In this document: positions 1 through 11,617 of the stretch, in pieces | Numbering within the stretch: position 1 is the stretch's first letter | How the letters are laid out: every line of letters begins with the position of its first letter | DNA from: Symsagittifera roscoffensis | Taxonomy: Eukaryota; Xenacoelomorpha; Acoela; Convolutidae | Direction: 5' to 3' | DNA: 64,000 bases | Assembly (NCBI RefSeq): GCF_963678635.1 | Contig: NC_087064.1 | Coordinates: forward strand, 64,597,548 to 64,661,547 | The notes under the pieces: model-generated | Database searches by the model: none | Seen by the model: the letters and a program-made list of their open reading frames with translations, nothing else | What the model was told of the DNA's origin: nothing | Position numbers and translations under genes: made by a program

Positions 1-1123
1 TCGCTCATCAGCACTTCAGAATCAGAGTTTGTAATTGACTTCACAAGTTCAGATTAGAACTTGGCAATAGTCTCCAGCTAGAGTGCGGAAGAAAGCTCCA
101 AACAATATATAAATTGCGACCAGATTTTTTCCTCTCGTTGATACAGTAGGTTGTTCGTCTTTTTCGGATGAGGTACTACAAAAATCCTTGGCTGTACTAC
201 TTTCCTCGTTCAATGGATGCTTTGGTTGGATCATATAACCGGGATTGTCTGATGTCCCGAGTCGCGGCACCAAAATATTCTGGCCTTTTTTATAACTTTT
301 TTATAACTTATAAAAACAGGAAACAGAATCGGTTTAATTCAAGAGAATCAATAAACTGCGAATTTTAGTAACTTTTTATTGCACGGAATTAGCAACAACA
401 TTACACGTATCAAGTTAAAAAGTGGGCTTGTTCATGCACTGATTTGTGTGATTTTTGTGTTTTTTCACAATGAGTTCACGCAGTTTAATTAACAGAAACT
501 CAATTGCAAACCAATTTTGAACCGATTAAAATATTAGCATTTCATGTTCTGTCAGGTTCGGCTCGAACAGGATTCTCAAATGAAACTACTTAGGTGAGAA
601 TCGAACCCATGCCGAACTCCCCGGAACGCACTATGTACGCTGAGCTATATAGCTGATATTGCTAAGCAACTAGACTGGCATTATACTATACTTTCATACT
701 TTAATGCTATGTAGCATTAACAAAATTCCTGAATTTTTTTTTTAGAAAAAGCATCTTAGCAACTAACCATTTGATGAAATATGGAAAACAATGATGGAAT
801 ATGGATGTTGAAGACCCTCAATTGAAAGAATCAACGATAGAGCAAACAAATTTACGAAAATTGGATAAGTATTTTTTAAAGACTAAAGACAAAGTGATAA
901 AAGAGAACCGAAATGAATCGTAGCAAGAGTTATGACAGAATAATTAAACTAGTTGAGGTAAAAAAAAAGAATTAGATAAAAACATCTGATTGGTCGAAAC
1001 TTGGGGAATAAAAGATTAAGTGGGATATAAAAAAAATCAACCGTGAATAGCTGTCAAGATTCCCCTGATATCCCGTGGAGCGGAAAAAATAACCAGTCAA
1101 AGATGATCCCCTCTTGACAATTT
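1..1123. repeat. Direct repeat A, copy 1 (left-truncated by window)
   Basis: This sequence recurs almost unchanged at 2492-3612, shifted by about 2491 bases, with only scattered substitutions and one- or two-base indels. Both copies lose similarity just after the shared GACAATTTT. The left boundary lies outside the window. Each copy carries a tRNA-like box pair on the minus strand. The arrangement could be two LTRs around a 1.37 kb interior or a segmental duplication. No retroelement protein is seen in the interior, so it is left as a direct repeat. Confidence 0.9.
597..647 (-). other. tRNA-derived (SINE-like) head, copy 1
   Basis: On the minus strand TAGCTCAGCGTA (647-636) matches the Pol III box A consensus and GGTTCGATTCT (607-597) matches box B, with tRNA-like spacing (about 51 nt end to end). 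Partial D and T stems can be drawn, and a CCG/CGG anticodon-type stem lies between them. The flanks cannot form an acceptor stem and position 33 is not U, so this is not a working tRNA. It looks like the 5' head of a SINE or a tRNA relic inside the larger direct repeat. Confidence 0.55.
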
Positions 1124-1491
1124 TGTATTTCTAAAAACGCCGGAGGATGAACTAATTTAAGCTTACGAATTATTTCTTTATTGCTAGCTTTTCTTTTTGA
1201 TATTAAATGTTTGGTCACATTAATTGTTAATATTCCTGTTTCAACCAAATGTCCATAAAAATTGGGGGTGTTTTGACGGTGTACGTAAATAATGGCTGAT
1301 ATTTTGTTTTTATATTCTTTTAAAATTTTAATCGGACTTTGTGGTGTAAGTGGGTTATCGTTGTTTGATCTATGCTTGCTCAATGAATTATTTATAACAT
1401 CGTGCCAAATTATAAAATTTTTCTCTATCATACATTTTGGGGAATTGCTTAAGAGATATTGAACAGTCTTTTGCCAGTTATTTGCATTCAA
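1054..1491 (-). CDS. Hypothetical 145-residue ORF, probably truncated
   Basis: An open frame of 145 codons starts MNANNWQKTVQYLLSNSPKC and runs to a stop at 1054. I do not recognise the family with certainty. It contains a block with IIWHDVINNSLSKHRSNN, an aliphatic/charged middle (ISAIIYVHRQNTP) and a basic stretch near residues 85-100. Composition looks protein-like rather than random AT sequence. The last 20 or so codons lie inside direct repeat A (after 1123), while the rest is unique to the spacer, so the ORF crosses a duplication boundary and its original C-terminus was probably replaced. No signal peptide or obvious intron is seen. It could be an exon of a larger broken gene or a transposon-derived ORF. 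Confidence 0.4.
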   Translation of the reverse strand: MNANNWQKTVQYLLSNSPKCMIEKNFIIWHDVINNSLSKHRSNNDNPLTPQSPIKILKEYKNKISAIIYVHRQNTPNFYGHLVETGILTINVTKHLISKRKASNKEIIRKLKLVHPPAFLEIQNCQEGIIFDWLFFPLHGISGES

Positions 1492-2491
1492 ATTAAAACT
1501 TAAATTGGAACTGCTTTAAAAGTGTCGTCGAGGCGTTTTTGTAGAGTTAATGGTAATGTATTTACGGAGAGATGGAGAGAACTCGCATCAATGATGAACG
1601 CCATTGAGAGTGATAAGCGATACGGTTGTTTTAATGGCAATCAATTTAGGGAGTCTGTTGATGTAAAGTCGTCACATAGAAATGAAAAAAAAATATCACG
1701 ATAAGAACTTTAAGAACCCTTAGCTGAGGGTTTTGTAAGGTTTTCGATTTAGTACTATTTAAGTTAACGCGTACGGTTTATCGGTTAAACTCAACGACTT
1801 TACGGCAAAACGGTAGTAGTAACGGTCGCGGCGGTATGCGGCCGAAAACGGAGCGAGCCGAGCAAATTGTTTAAAGTTTATCCAACCACTGGAGGAAACC
1901 GAGGTAGGGATTCACTCAAAAAACTTGCTCGACACGATTGACGGTTAAAACGTTTGAACGGGCGAGACGAAAACGGTGTTTTCCGATTTTGCTCTAAATT
2001 CGGGCAACAAATTTTTTTTGGTCAGTGAAAGATTTGGGAAAAGTTGGAATAACCTTTTTTTTTTTGAGAAAATTTTTTTTTTTGAAAATTTTTATTTTTT
2101 TTTGCGAAAATTTTTTGGAAAATTTTCTGGATTTTTTTTCACGAAATTTTTTGGGTTCGAGACTATCCTGGGGTAATAGGGTACTGGTTATGAACTAGGA
2201 TTAGCTATCTAGAACGGTCTTATCCGGTTTGCAATTAGCAACATCGTATGTAATTTTAAAGCACTGATAATCAAAAAAGTAGCATTTTTTTTTTGGTTAA
2301 AAAACTAGCACAAATTAGAGTCTAAAAGTTATTTGAAAGCACAGGTTCGATCTTACAAGTATTTTGCAGGTAGTTTACCGGGCCTGAGTCCAAAAGTACA
2401 CGAAGATTCCACACAAGAAAAAAAACACTTTCTGCATCTAAAGGTCCTTGGTTTTGGTATCCGTCTTTTTCGGTTGGCTTTCGTTCCATTT
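1492..2491. other. Spacer between direct repeats; includes T-rich tract
   Basis: No gene is supported here. About 1780-1960 is unusually GC- and CG-rich for the window. About 1975-2165 is a low-complexity T/A-rich tract with long T runs, and any open frame across it is a composition artefact. 2170-2491 is ordinary AT-rich sequence. Confidence 0.6.
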
Positions 2492-3612
2492 GTCGCTCAT
2501 CAGCACTTCAGAATCAGAGTTTGTAATTGACTTCACAAGTTCAAATTAGAACTTGGCAATAGTCTCCAGCTAGAGTGCGGAAGAAAGCTCCAAACAATAT
2601 ATAAATTGCGACCAGATTTTTTCCTCTCGTTGATACAGTAGGTTGTTCGTCTTTTTCGGATGAGGTACTACAAAAATCCTTGGCTGTACTACTTTCCTCG
2701 TTCAATGGATGCTTTGGTTGGATCATATAACCGGGATTGTCTGATGTCCCGAGTCGCGGCACCAAAATATTCTGGCCTTTTTTATAACTTTTTTATAACT
2801 TATAAAAACAGGAAACAGAATCGGTTTAATTCAAGAGAATCAATAAACTGCGAATTTTAGTAACTTTTTATTGCACGGAATTAGCAACAACATTACACGT
2901 ATCAAGTTAAAAAGTGGGCTTGTTCATGCACTGATTTTTGTGATTTTTGTGTTTTTTCACAATGAGTTCACGCAGTTTAATTAACAGAAACTCAATTGCA
3001 AACCAATTTTGAACCGATTAAAATATTAGCATTTCATGTTCTGTCAGGTTCGGCTCGAACAGGATTCTCAAATGAAACTACTTAGGTGAGAATCGAACCC
3101 ATGCCGAACTCCCCGGAACGCACTATGTACGCTGAGCTATATAGCTGATATTGCTAAGCAACTAGACTGGCATTATACTATACTTTCATACTTTAATGCT
3201 ATGTAGCATTAACAAAATTCCTGAATTTTTTTTTAGAAAAAGCATCTTAGTAACTAACCATTTGATGAAATATGGAAAACAAGGATGGAATATGGATGTT
3301 GAAGACCCTCAATTGAAAGAATCAACGATAGAGCAAACAAATTTACGAAAATTGGATAAGTATTTTTTAAAGACTAAAGACAAAGTGATAAAAGAGAACC
3401 GAAATGAATCGTAGCAAGAGCTATGACAGAATAATTAAACTAGTTGAGGTAAAAAAAAAATTAGATAAAAACATCTGATTGGTCGAAACTTGGGGAATAA
3501 AAGATTAAGTGGGATATAAAAATAATCAACCGTGAAGAGCTGTCAAGATTCCCCTGATATCCCGTGGAGCGGAATAGTTAACCTGTCAAAGATGATCCCC
3601 TCTTGACAATTT
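2492..3612. repeat. Direct repeat A, copy 2
   Basis: Second copy of the repeat at 1-1123, same orientation and near identical. The small differences (for example GATTTGTGTG versus GATTTTTGTG, and TGATGG versus GGATGG near 3285) look like random point changes. Copy 2 keeps a 72-codon plus-strand frame (3196-3414) that copy 1 breaks with a stop, so that frame is unlikely to be a real gene. Confidence 0.9.
3089..3139 (-). other. tRNA-derived (SINE-like) head, copy 2
   Basis: Identical box A (3139-3128) and box B (3099-3089) to those at 636-647 and 597-607, carried along by the direct duplication. It is not an independent insertion. Confidence 0.55.
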
Positions 3613-4142
3613 TCCCCAGATAACCTGAGGGAATATAAGTAAGATGAAACAAGAATTTAAAAGATTTTTTCGAGAAAAAAATATTCTGTAATATATTAGT
3701 TTATGATCCCATACTCTAAATCGAAATTTAATTTTTGTCGAAACTTATCATCTGAAACTTACCATTAAATTTTTTTCCGATTTTTTTATATGAAAAAGTT
3801 TTTTCGAGATAAAAATGTTTTTGCAATAAATTTTCAAAAACTTTCTGAAAGTTACCTTCTGAAACTTACAATACCGAAGTTTTGTAAGACAAGATAGCCC
3901 TTAATTATCACAAATCGTAGAAGTTAGCTAAGAAACGCAAGTATGGGCAGAATCGAGCTCCAAAAAACTCGGGTGCCAAAATTTTTTTGAAACTTACTAT
4001 CTTACCAACTAAAACTTTACCATCTGAAACCTACTATCTTGATACATTTGGAAACCTATTCCCTCTCTTAATACATTGGGAAATCTATAGCCTATGTTAA
4101 TACATAGGGTGCTGACCGAATATATATAGCATATGTTAATAC
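3613..4142. other. AT-rich intergenic stretch with short motif repeats
   Basis: No ORF of note. The motif CTTACNATCTGAAAC and the phrase TTAATACATNGG recur several times between 3745 and 4145 (for example four TTAATACAT/TGATACATT variants from 4040 to 4145). This suggests a decayed short tandem repeat. A poly-C run follows at 4155-4164. Confidence 0.5.
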
Positions 4143-5032
4143 ATGGGGGTCACCACCCCCCCCCGCTCTACTGCCCCGACATATACTACTGATGCTATCC
4201 CACTTCCCTTACCAGTTTCCGACCTTCTTGAAGATACTCGCAGTCCAATTACTATTGACAAATTTGAGCATGACTTACACAATTTAACCCAACAGCAACA
4301 ACTAATCTACAAAGCTGACGTAACAGAAACAAGTCATCGACTAAATCATTCCGCTTCCCCGTCTGATAGCACTTCTAGTAATGATATTTCACACAAAACT
4401 GCACGCATTTTCAACTAACATAGAAATAAATCAAACGACCCTAGAAGTTTACAAAACACCACATTTACTTTAGGACTACAACGAAGCAATCACCCAAAAC
4501 ATACTTACCCGTTTTCCGCAATATTGATTCTATTATATGAAACCTCACAACCAACGTGACCTTGATATTTCACACAATACTGCACGAATTTTCAACAAAC
4601 ATAGAAATAAATCAAACGTCCCTAGAAAATTACAAAACACCACATTTACTTTAGGAATACAACGAAAAAATCACTTAATTGACCTCGATGTCAACAAAAC
4701 AAGCATAATCCACACACTTTCATGGTTTCTTATGACTTTACTAAACCAACAGTTTTAATATTCCTACGATGAAACCCGACGCTGAAAATTTACACGCAAT
4801 CATCATTCGCCAACTCGCGTGTTCGATTCATCTCGACAATTTCTCTTATCACGTTCTATCACAAAAAATAACTGGTTGCAATGCACGAAAAGCTAACCAA
4901 AAGCTAGTTTATTTTTGCATGAATTTTAATCACAAGATTTATAAACTCATCGAGGAATCTAACCTTGACCTTACTGAGTTTCAACACTCACAAAACTTCG
5001 CTTCCATCAGTGAAGTTCGGGCCTCTCCATAA
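4143..5032 (+). pseudogene. Degenerate coding module of unknown family, copy 1
   Basis: Three frame fragments lie in series: 4143-4418 (contains PVSDLLEDTRSPITIDKF and a Ser-rich tail), 4537-4758, and 4769-5032 (contains IIIRQLACSIHLDNF and ARKANQKLVYFCMN). The same fragments reappear in the same order at 5245-5999, which supports descent from one coding sequence. Segment 4555-4670 also repeats 4380-4490, so copy 1 contains an internal partial duplication. Stops and frame changes separate the fragments. No family is recognised; a retroelement gag or a lineage-specific gene are both possible. No membrane segment or signal peptide is seen. Confidence 0.45.
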
Positions 5033-5244
5033 CCGGTACCAATTTTCAATTGTTCCACTATTTCATCTAACTCTTCTCCCAAGCATTCGGACAGTTTGAC
5101 CGCATTTAATTTCAGCATCTTTTTAGAAACATCAGAACCAGAAAACCCTAGAGAAGTTATAGACTCGGAACCCCTTCCAATCTCTAATTTTTTGAAAAAA
5201 ATAATCGTTCATGTCACTTCCAGAAACCCTTGTGTTAGCTATTT

Positions 5245-5999
5245 TTCAAGCTCTATCTCCATTTATACTGATGCTACCCCGCTTCCATCACCAGTTTCCG
5301 GCCTTCTTGAAGATACTCGCAGCCCAATTACTAATGACAAATTTCAAATTTGAGCATGACTTAGACAATTTAACAGCAACAACTAATCTACAAAGCTAAC
5401 GTACCAGAAACAATTCATCGACTAAATCATTCCGCTTCCCCGTCTGATAGCACTTCTAGTAATGATATTTCACAAAATGCTGCACTCATTTTCAACAAAC
5501 TTAGAAAAATATCAAACGTCCCTAGGTGTTTACAAAACACCAAACTTACATTAGGACTACAACGATGCAATCACCAAAACATATTTACCCGTTTTTCGCA
5601 ATACTGATTCTATCATAAGAAACCTTGATGTCAACAAAACAAGCTTAATCCACACACTTCCATGGTTTCTTATGACTTTACAAAACCAACAGTTTTACTA
5701 CTCCTATAATGAAACCCGCCGTTGAAAATTTGCACACAATCATCATTCGCCAACTCGCGTGTTCGATTCATCTCGATGACTTCTCTAAAAACGTTCTATC
5801 ACAAATATTAACTGGTTGCAATGCACAAAAAGCTAACCAAAAGCTAGTTTATTTTTGCATGAAACTTAACCACAAGATTTATAAACTTATCCAGGAACCT
5901 AACCTTGAATTTTCAGTCCCTGAGGAGAACTATACACCATCAGGGCACTTGAGTTTTTTTGGCAACCACTTAAAACGAAAAATTTCACATAGTAGCTAA
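5245..5999 (+). pseudogene. Degenerate coding module of unknown family, copy 2
   Basis: Diverged copy of 4143-5032, same orientation and directly downstream. The first part (TPLPSPVSGLLEDTRSPI) is followed by a short insertion repeating CAAATTT and a lost CAACAGC unit, which breaks the frame. The last part (5709-5999) keeps a 96-codon frame with IIIRQLACSIHLDDF and AQKANQKLVYFCMK, then an unrelated C-terminal tail. The differences from copy 1 are enough to show the duplication is old. Function unknown. Confidence 0.45.
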
Positions 6000-7365
6000 A
6001 GTCATTTCAAATTCACCTTCTACCGTTATTGTTTTTCGTTACGGTTTCTTCGGAAGAAAATTGTAGGCATATAATTACAACCTCGCAAACAAATGATTTC
6101 TGATAAACTTACTCACCATTTTATTTTGAAATTCTTTGTCGTTTTTTTTTTCAAAATTGTTCAGTAACGTTTAAAAATTGGATAAAAAAATTATTTAATT
6201 CTCCAAACTTCCCTAACCTTTTGCAGTATTTTGAAATAAAGTTCAAAAAAAATTAATAAATAAAGGTTTCACGTTTTCAATTTTTCGCATAAACCGGTTG
6301 GAATTTTTCTTGAATAGTCAACGCGGCCTTTTAAGACGAAAGCACTACAACCGCACTACCAACATCTACAGGAAAATTTTACTGTTCTGAAACCTAATCA
6401 AACTGGACAATATTTGCTTTTAAAAGCCAAAACCGATTTTAAATAGGACTGCGTGCAACCTAAGAAAGCCCGAAGTTAATAGTAACCACAATCAAGCTGT
6501 TTTAAGCAAGTGGAAACAACCACCAAAGTTAACTGACAAAAACACCAGGGATATTGAAAACAAAATGTTATATTCAACAGAACCCTATATAAAAACTATC
6601 CTCTGTTATACTCCAACAACTGGCCTAACCCTCAATGAGCACTCTATTTCCGGTGTGAGCAACTTTCAAAAATAACCAAAGTGAATTGAAAGTTTCTGCG
6701 AATACGTTTTAGTAATTATAACTGAAACACAATTAACTAAAAAGCAGAGAACATTTTAAAAGGAGATTTGTGTTTTTTCCCGACAGCAAAAGGAGACGAG
6801 CACTCGACGATATTCTGGCTACGGAATGGCAATTTTTTTTGTGTTTTTTTTTGTCGCAGTCTCAGCTTTCTCTGGAGTTGACAACGAAGAAAAAGAATCC
6901 ATTCGATCAGAACAATAGCCAGCTTGATGAAAAACTCTAGATACGTGTCTTTTCCTTTTTCTCAGAAAATTCAACCTCTCATCTCGCACATAATAGTGCT
7001 CTGAATTGTGATATCGACTCTCTACAATTTTTTTTCTGCACTTCACTGCAATTTCTCTCGACTCACTATAATTGCGCATCATCATAAATTTTTTTCAGGC
7101 GCTAGTAGTTACTCTCACAAACTCAGAAATCTCACTAGTATTAAAAGTTTCTCTAAATTTGACACTGCTCTAGACACCAAGTGCGTAGAACCAGTTTGAA
7201 ACTAATTAATTCAACGTAAAATATTTAATAGCCATTCAAAACCAATCATGATCCATGGCTGAATCCTATTCTAAAACTGTATGGCTGGATCCCTCGTGGT
7301 TTAAACAATTAATGATGAAGGCTGAACTCAGTAACTTTCTTCTCTACTTTGTTTTTCAGGGGGAT
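6000..7365. other. Intergenic; possible TATA box, no firm gene
   Basis: No convincing gene. An 88-codon minus-strand frame at 6819-7085, rich in Arg/Lys/Glu, has no recognisable domain. TATATAAAA at 6586-6594 could be a TATA box for plus-strand transcription towards the lectin-like fragment at 7.4 kb, but no intact downstream gene supports it. Confidence 0.35.
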
Positions 7366-7456
7366 CTAAAATCAGTGGGTGTAATTTTGTTACTACTACC
7401 TCAAATGTTTTTCACAGCCGGTGGCAACGTGGCTAGACCGGTCTCATGAGTGGAAG
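7366..7456 (+). pseudogene. Fragment of C-type-lectin-like gene (exon 2, maybe exon 1)
   Basis: Bases 7418-7456 match exon 2 of the lectin-like gene (44353-44393, minus) at most positions: CCGGTGGCAACGTGGCTAGA against CCGGTGGCAATGTGGCTACA, ending in TGGAAG. The reading AGGNVARPVS is followed by a stop where the good copy has Cys, and the donor GT after GAAG has become AT. The preceding frame encodes a hydrophobic stretch (VGVILLLLPQMFF) resembling a signal peptide joined to exon 2 without the intron, though TTTTCACAG just upstream of exon 2 still looks like an acceptor. Exons 4 and 5 are not found nearby. This is a broken paralogous fragment. Confidence 0.55.
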
Positions 7457-8235
7457 ATTAAAAAACGAAACTAAGGATTTGGATACACTTTCAGTTTGTT
7501 TCTTGCTAATCAGATTTTTCAGACACTCAGAAACAAAATCTCAGAAGTTTAAAAGGCGACGAGTACACCGGTTTTTTTAACGGTGGTGTCAAAGTCAAAT
7601 AGCCAAATTTGGGACACCTGTAAGCCATCCCTCGATAGCTCTTGGATGCTGTAAATTGGCTTTGCTATCACTACTCATTATAATGCTCATAAACAAATTT
7701 TATTGTGAATTCAGCACAAAATTCTGAATTTTCGTGCTATCTTGATTTTTGTTTCGTTTTTTTTTCTTCAATTATTCTTTTTGTTATTTCTGACTATTTT
7801 TTGAGTAATTTTGCAATAATGGAATTCCAACTGCTGTTATTCTCAACTCATACGTTTACGCTTTTTTTTGCATTTTTTACTAATGTAATTGTACATTCGT
7901 TTTGAGTTCTGTTTTTGAGTTTAATTTTAAAAGGATGTTTTTTTAAACAGTTTAAATATAATTTTTTTACTTGAGGTAAATTTTAGTTAGAAGCCACACT
8001 AAGTTTTCTTTCGGAAAAGAATTGACTTTTTTTGAATATTTTGATCACAAGTTCTGAAAAACTTCAATATGATAAGTCAATATAGTTAGACTCCATAATA
8101 CGTTTTTTTTTGGCTTCGGAGGTTCGAAATGATTATTTTAAGAGATATTTTGACATCAAAAAAAAAATCTTATCCATCTTCGGCAGTGATTACATTTTGA
8201 ATTCTTGTTATAAAAAGACTAGTTTCATTCAATAT
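7457..8235. other. AT-rich intergenic, nothing recognised
   Basis: No gene, RNA or repeat boundary is supported. Open frames here (for example 7705-7905) are Phe/Leu-rich readings of T-rich DNA. Confidence 0.5.
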
Positions 8236-9310
8236 TTCCGAAAAAAAAAAGTTTTAGTAACAGTTCACAAAACTTATGCGTCATCATTAACAAACTGTGT
8301 TGAAAAAGTTATCGATCCGACCATTTGAAAAGTTTGTTTTTGTTCTCCATTGAAAAATATCATGGTATAAAGTTAGTGAAATATCGTATTGAAATGCTTT
8401 TAATTGTGATTCGATCGCAATTACATTTTCCAAACAGTTCCCAGTGTCGAGAAAAACTTGTTTACAGTTTTGATTTTTCGTCAAGCAAAAAAGTAAGCGA
8501 GCAGGCTTACAACAGCTTAGTTAAGCCTAATTTACTCCGTAAAAATTTAATTTTAATTCAGTTAACTGCAAATATATAGTCAAATTAGTTACTATGACTG
8601 TCTAAGATGTAGTCTAATGTCAGATTCTTTGATCACACCGCGCAGAAAAAACTATACTAACTTGGGAAAAGTTTTTGTCTTGTTCTTTTTAAAGACTAGG
8701 GCCTTGCACAACTAACGTCTATAGATTCTAATTGATTTTGTTTGCTTTCATCTTCTATGCAGAAAAAGTTAAGTAACACTTTCATTTGATTTTCCAGTTT
8801 TGGTTTCCTGTGATTGCAATCATTGCAAAAGAATTGTACATATCAAAACTCTGTCGTAAATAAGAAACCGATATCCTCTTTTACAGACATTCCAGTTACT
8901 CATTAATTGCTAAAATTTTTCTTAAAGTGAAAAAAAAATTGTTGAAAACAGTTATTAAAGAAAATTTTTGTAGAAAGCTAGAAATTTTGTTGAAATTGCT
9001 GGACGCTTATCAAAAAGATAATGCAGAATTGCAAAATTTATAATTTCATCTGTGAAAGAAAAGAAGGAACACGCATGGTTCGTTAGTTTCTGTAGAACGC
9101 TTTGGGTTTCTCGGATATTCGAACTTTATAATATGTCCTTATTATTTATAGTGGCCGTGAGCTCCGCTTCGAATGGATTTTTTTTCTCTGCGGTTTTCTC
9201 TAATTAGCGTGTGTTTTCATGTAAATGTCAAAAGAATGTTTGCAACCAGTTTATCAACGATGAACAACGCGTGATGGCAATATCACCTCAGGTTTTATAC
9301 TTTGCAACCA

Positions 9311-11410
9311 TTCCGCTCCAGATGAAAATGTTGTGGGCTTTTTGAGCGACACAAAGTTTGATACAAAGACCATTGTTTGTTCTGACTTTGTTAAAAGGTG
9401 AAAAAAAAGTGGTACATTAATTTTTTTCAAACAATTCTCTTCTGTTTATCTAAAATCATTTCACGGAAACTTTTCAAACCACCTGAAGTCAAAAAAGTTA
9501 TAAAAATATATTTTTCCCAGTAATGTCATTACAAGAACGGAATTACAAATTAAGAATACTTTTACAAATAACGTTACTTGAGAAAGCGCCATAACACTTG
9601 AGCTAGCCTGTTTCAGTTCGTTTCTTGAAAAGGCCGATTGAGGATAGTTAATGCTTGTGGTGACACAGTTTTGCTCAGAAAAGATTGTCCAAATCGAATT
9701 GAGACAAGTTGATTAGTTCAAATGTTTCTATTGTAAGGGCATAACTAGTTATGCTTTTAGCAATGTTCTTTAGCAAAGTTGGGAAAAGACATATATTTTT
9801 TTAAAAAAAATTATGCTTTTTTATCCAAAACACATCCAACACGATGAATGCATTAAGAAAACTGAAAGTTTTGCATTGATGCGAGCATCTTTAAGAATGG
9901 TTTGTGTTTGCATTAGCATTGAAAAATTGTTTTTATCTGATGTTTTTTTTCTTAGAATCAGTAGATACTTAAAAAATGCGTAACAGGATACTCTGAAAAC
10001 CTCGTTATAAACTTAAACAGACAATGACCGTGATTCAGATTTTAGCATTTTTTTGCAAATGTTGGGTCATTTTAGTGAATTTTCAAAGCTTTTCAAAATG
10101 ACTATTTTGTCAACTCTTTTGCGCTGACGGCAAATTTTTTGAATATACAGATCACAAAAACCGTTTTTTGCCTCTGTCGTTTGAGAAAGGAGGTCGCCAA
10201 ATAGTACCAAAGGGGCTCCTTTGGGTTGCCTGGTGGTCAAATCTCTCAGAAAAGGAGAACACCACCCCCACCCACATTAAATGTGCTATGGTTTCAGATA
10301 TGTTGGCTTTTAGTGAAGACACCTACAACGAAGAAAGTAAATCAAACAATGAAGTTTTTCTTTATTCAAAAAGGTTATGACAAGATTTAGTTTCTTTTCC
10401 AGCTGTTTGAAACTGCTGGCAAAAAATGATTAAATTGAAGTTTTTGTTTCGAATTTATCAAACCGATTTGCTATTCTTTACCCAAAAACTTTTTGGCAAA
10501 AATCCAAATAATTTCCAAAATTTCCAAATTGTTCACTTTTTCGGACAGTTACCTACAAAAATTCCGCTCCAGGTGAAAATTTTGTGGGCTTTTTGAGGGA
10601 CAAAAAGTTTGATACAAAGACCATTGTTTGTTCTGACTTTGTTAAAAGGTGAAATAAAAGTGGTACATTAATTTTTTTCAAACAATTCTCTTCTGTTTAT
10701 CTAAAATCATTTCACGGAAACTTTTCAAACCACCTGAAGTCAAAAAAGTTATAAAAATATATTTTTCCCAGTAATGTCATTACAAGAACGGAATTACAAA
10801 TTAAGAATACTTTTACAAATAACGTTACTTGAGAAAGCGCCATAACACTTGAGCTAGCCTGTTTCAGTTCGTTCCTTGAGCTCAAAAAAATTATTTAAAT
10901 CAAAATTATTTATTGGGTAGTGATGTGGGCTTGAAAAGGCCGATTGAGGATAGTTATTACTTGTGGTGACACAGTTTTATTCAGAAAAGATTGTCCAAAT
11001 CGAATTGAGACAAGTTGATTAATTCAAATGTTTCTATTGTAAGGGCATAACTAGTTATGCTTTTAGCAAGGTTCTTTAGCAAAGTTGGGAAAAGACATAT
11101 AATTTTTTTCAAAAAAATTTATGCTTTTTTTATCCAAAACACATCCAACACGACTAATTTATCAACTATTTTGCGCTGCCGCCCAATTTTTTGAGTAAAC
11201 AGATCTCAAAAACTGTTTTTTTGCCTCTGTCATTTGAGAAAGGAGGTCGCAAAACAGTACCAAAGGAGCTCCTTTGAGTTGTCTTGTGGTCAAATCCCTC
11301 AGAAAAGGAGAACATTACCCCATTGCTATTCTTTACACCAAAAATATTTGGCAAAAATTCAAATAATTTCCAAAGTTTCCAAAATGTTCACTTTTTTAAA
11401 CTGTTACCAA
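9311..11410 (+). repeat. Tandem duplication inside the left palindrome arm
   Basis: 9311-9840 (starting ATTCCGCTCCAGATGAAAAT) recurs at 10560-11155, and 10125-10260 plus 10440-10555 recur at 11170-11410. Unit 1 is about 1.25 kb. Unit 2 lacks the piece equivalent to about 9850-10125, which includes the AAAGCTTTTCAAAATGAC block. The right arm has only one version, with junctions matching unit 1 at 10088-10125, so the duplication happened after the palindrome formed or was lost from the right arm. Confidence 0.75.
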
Positions 11411-11587
11411 CAAAAATGCCACTCTTTGTTTTTTGTCTTAAAAAAGTTGTCTGTTCTTTCAAATTTCTTCAATGATGATTGAAATACTTCTTTTTCACCC
11501 TTGTCTGTCCAACCATTTTAATTTAAACAATTTTTTTTCGGTAAAATATCATCGTGTTTTTTAATCAAAATTTTTGCCATTTTTCAG

Positions 11588-11617
11588 AATGTCCTCCCAA
11601 ATTTCTGGTTGTAGCAG
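11588..11617 (+). pseudogene. Fossil lectin exon 3 in left palindrome arm
   Basis: A 30-nt block bounded by TTTTTCAG and GTACAT, the same length as lectin exon 3 (44243-44272, minus). It keeps the reading ECPP and ends GTAGCAG like the functional exon, but codes KFLVV where the gene has GFEQV. Flanking intron sequence matches too. Confidence 0.6.

Noticed and set aside
597-647. Functional tRNA gene (also 3089-3139 and 50377-50445)
   Set aside because: No acceptor stem pairs, anticodon loops are abnormal, and box B is damaged in the 50.4 kb case; only tRNA-derived status is kept.
1976-2176. Phe-rich ORF MFSDFALNSGNKFF...
   Set aside because: It is a reading of a T-rich low-complexity tract.
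1-3612. Direct repeat A as a pair of LTRs of a retrotransposon
   Set aside because: The 1.37 kb between copies has no gag or pol sequence, no TG...CA ends could be placed, and the left end is outside the window.
7705-7905. Hydrophobic 66-codon ORF that looks like a membrane protein
   Set aside because: T-rich DNA gives Phe/Leu/Ile runs by composition alone; there is no support from repeats or flanking exons.
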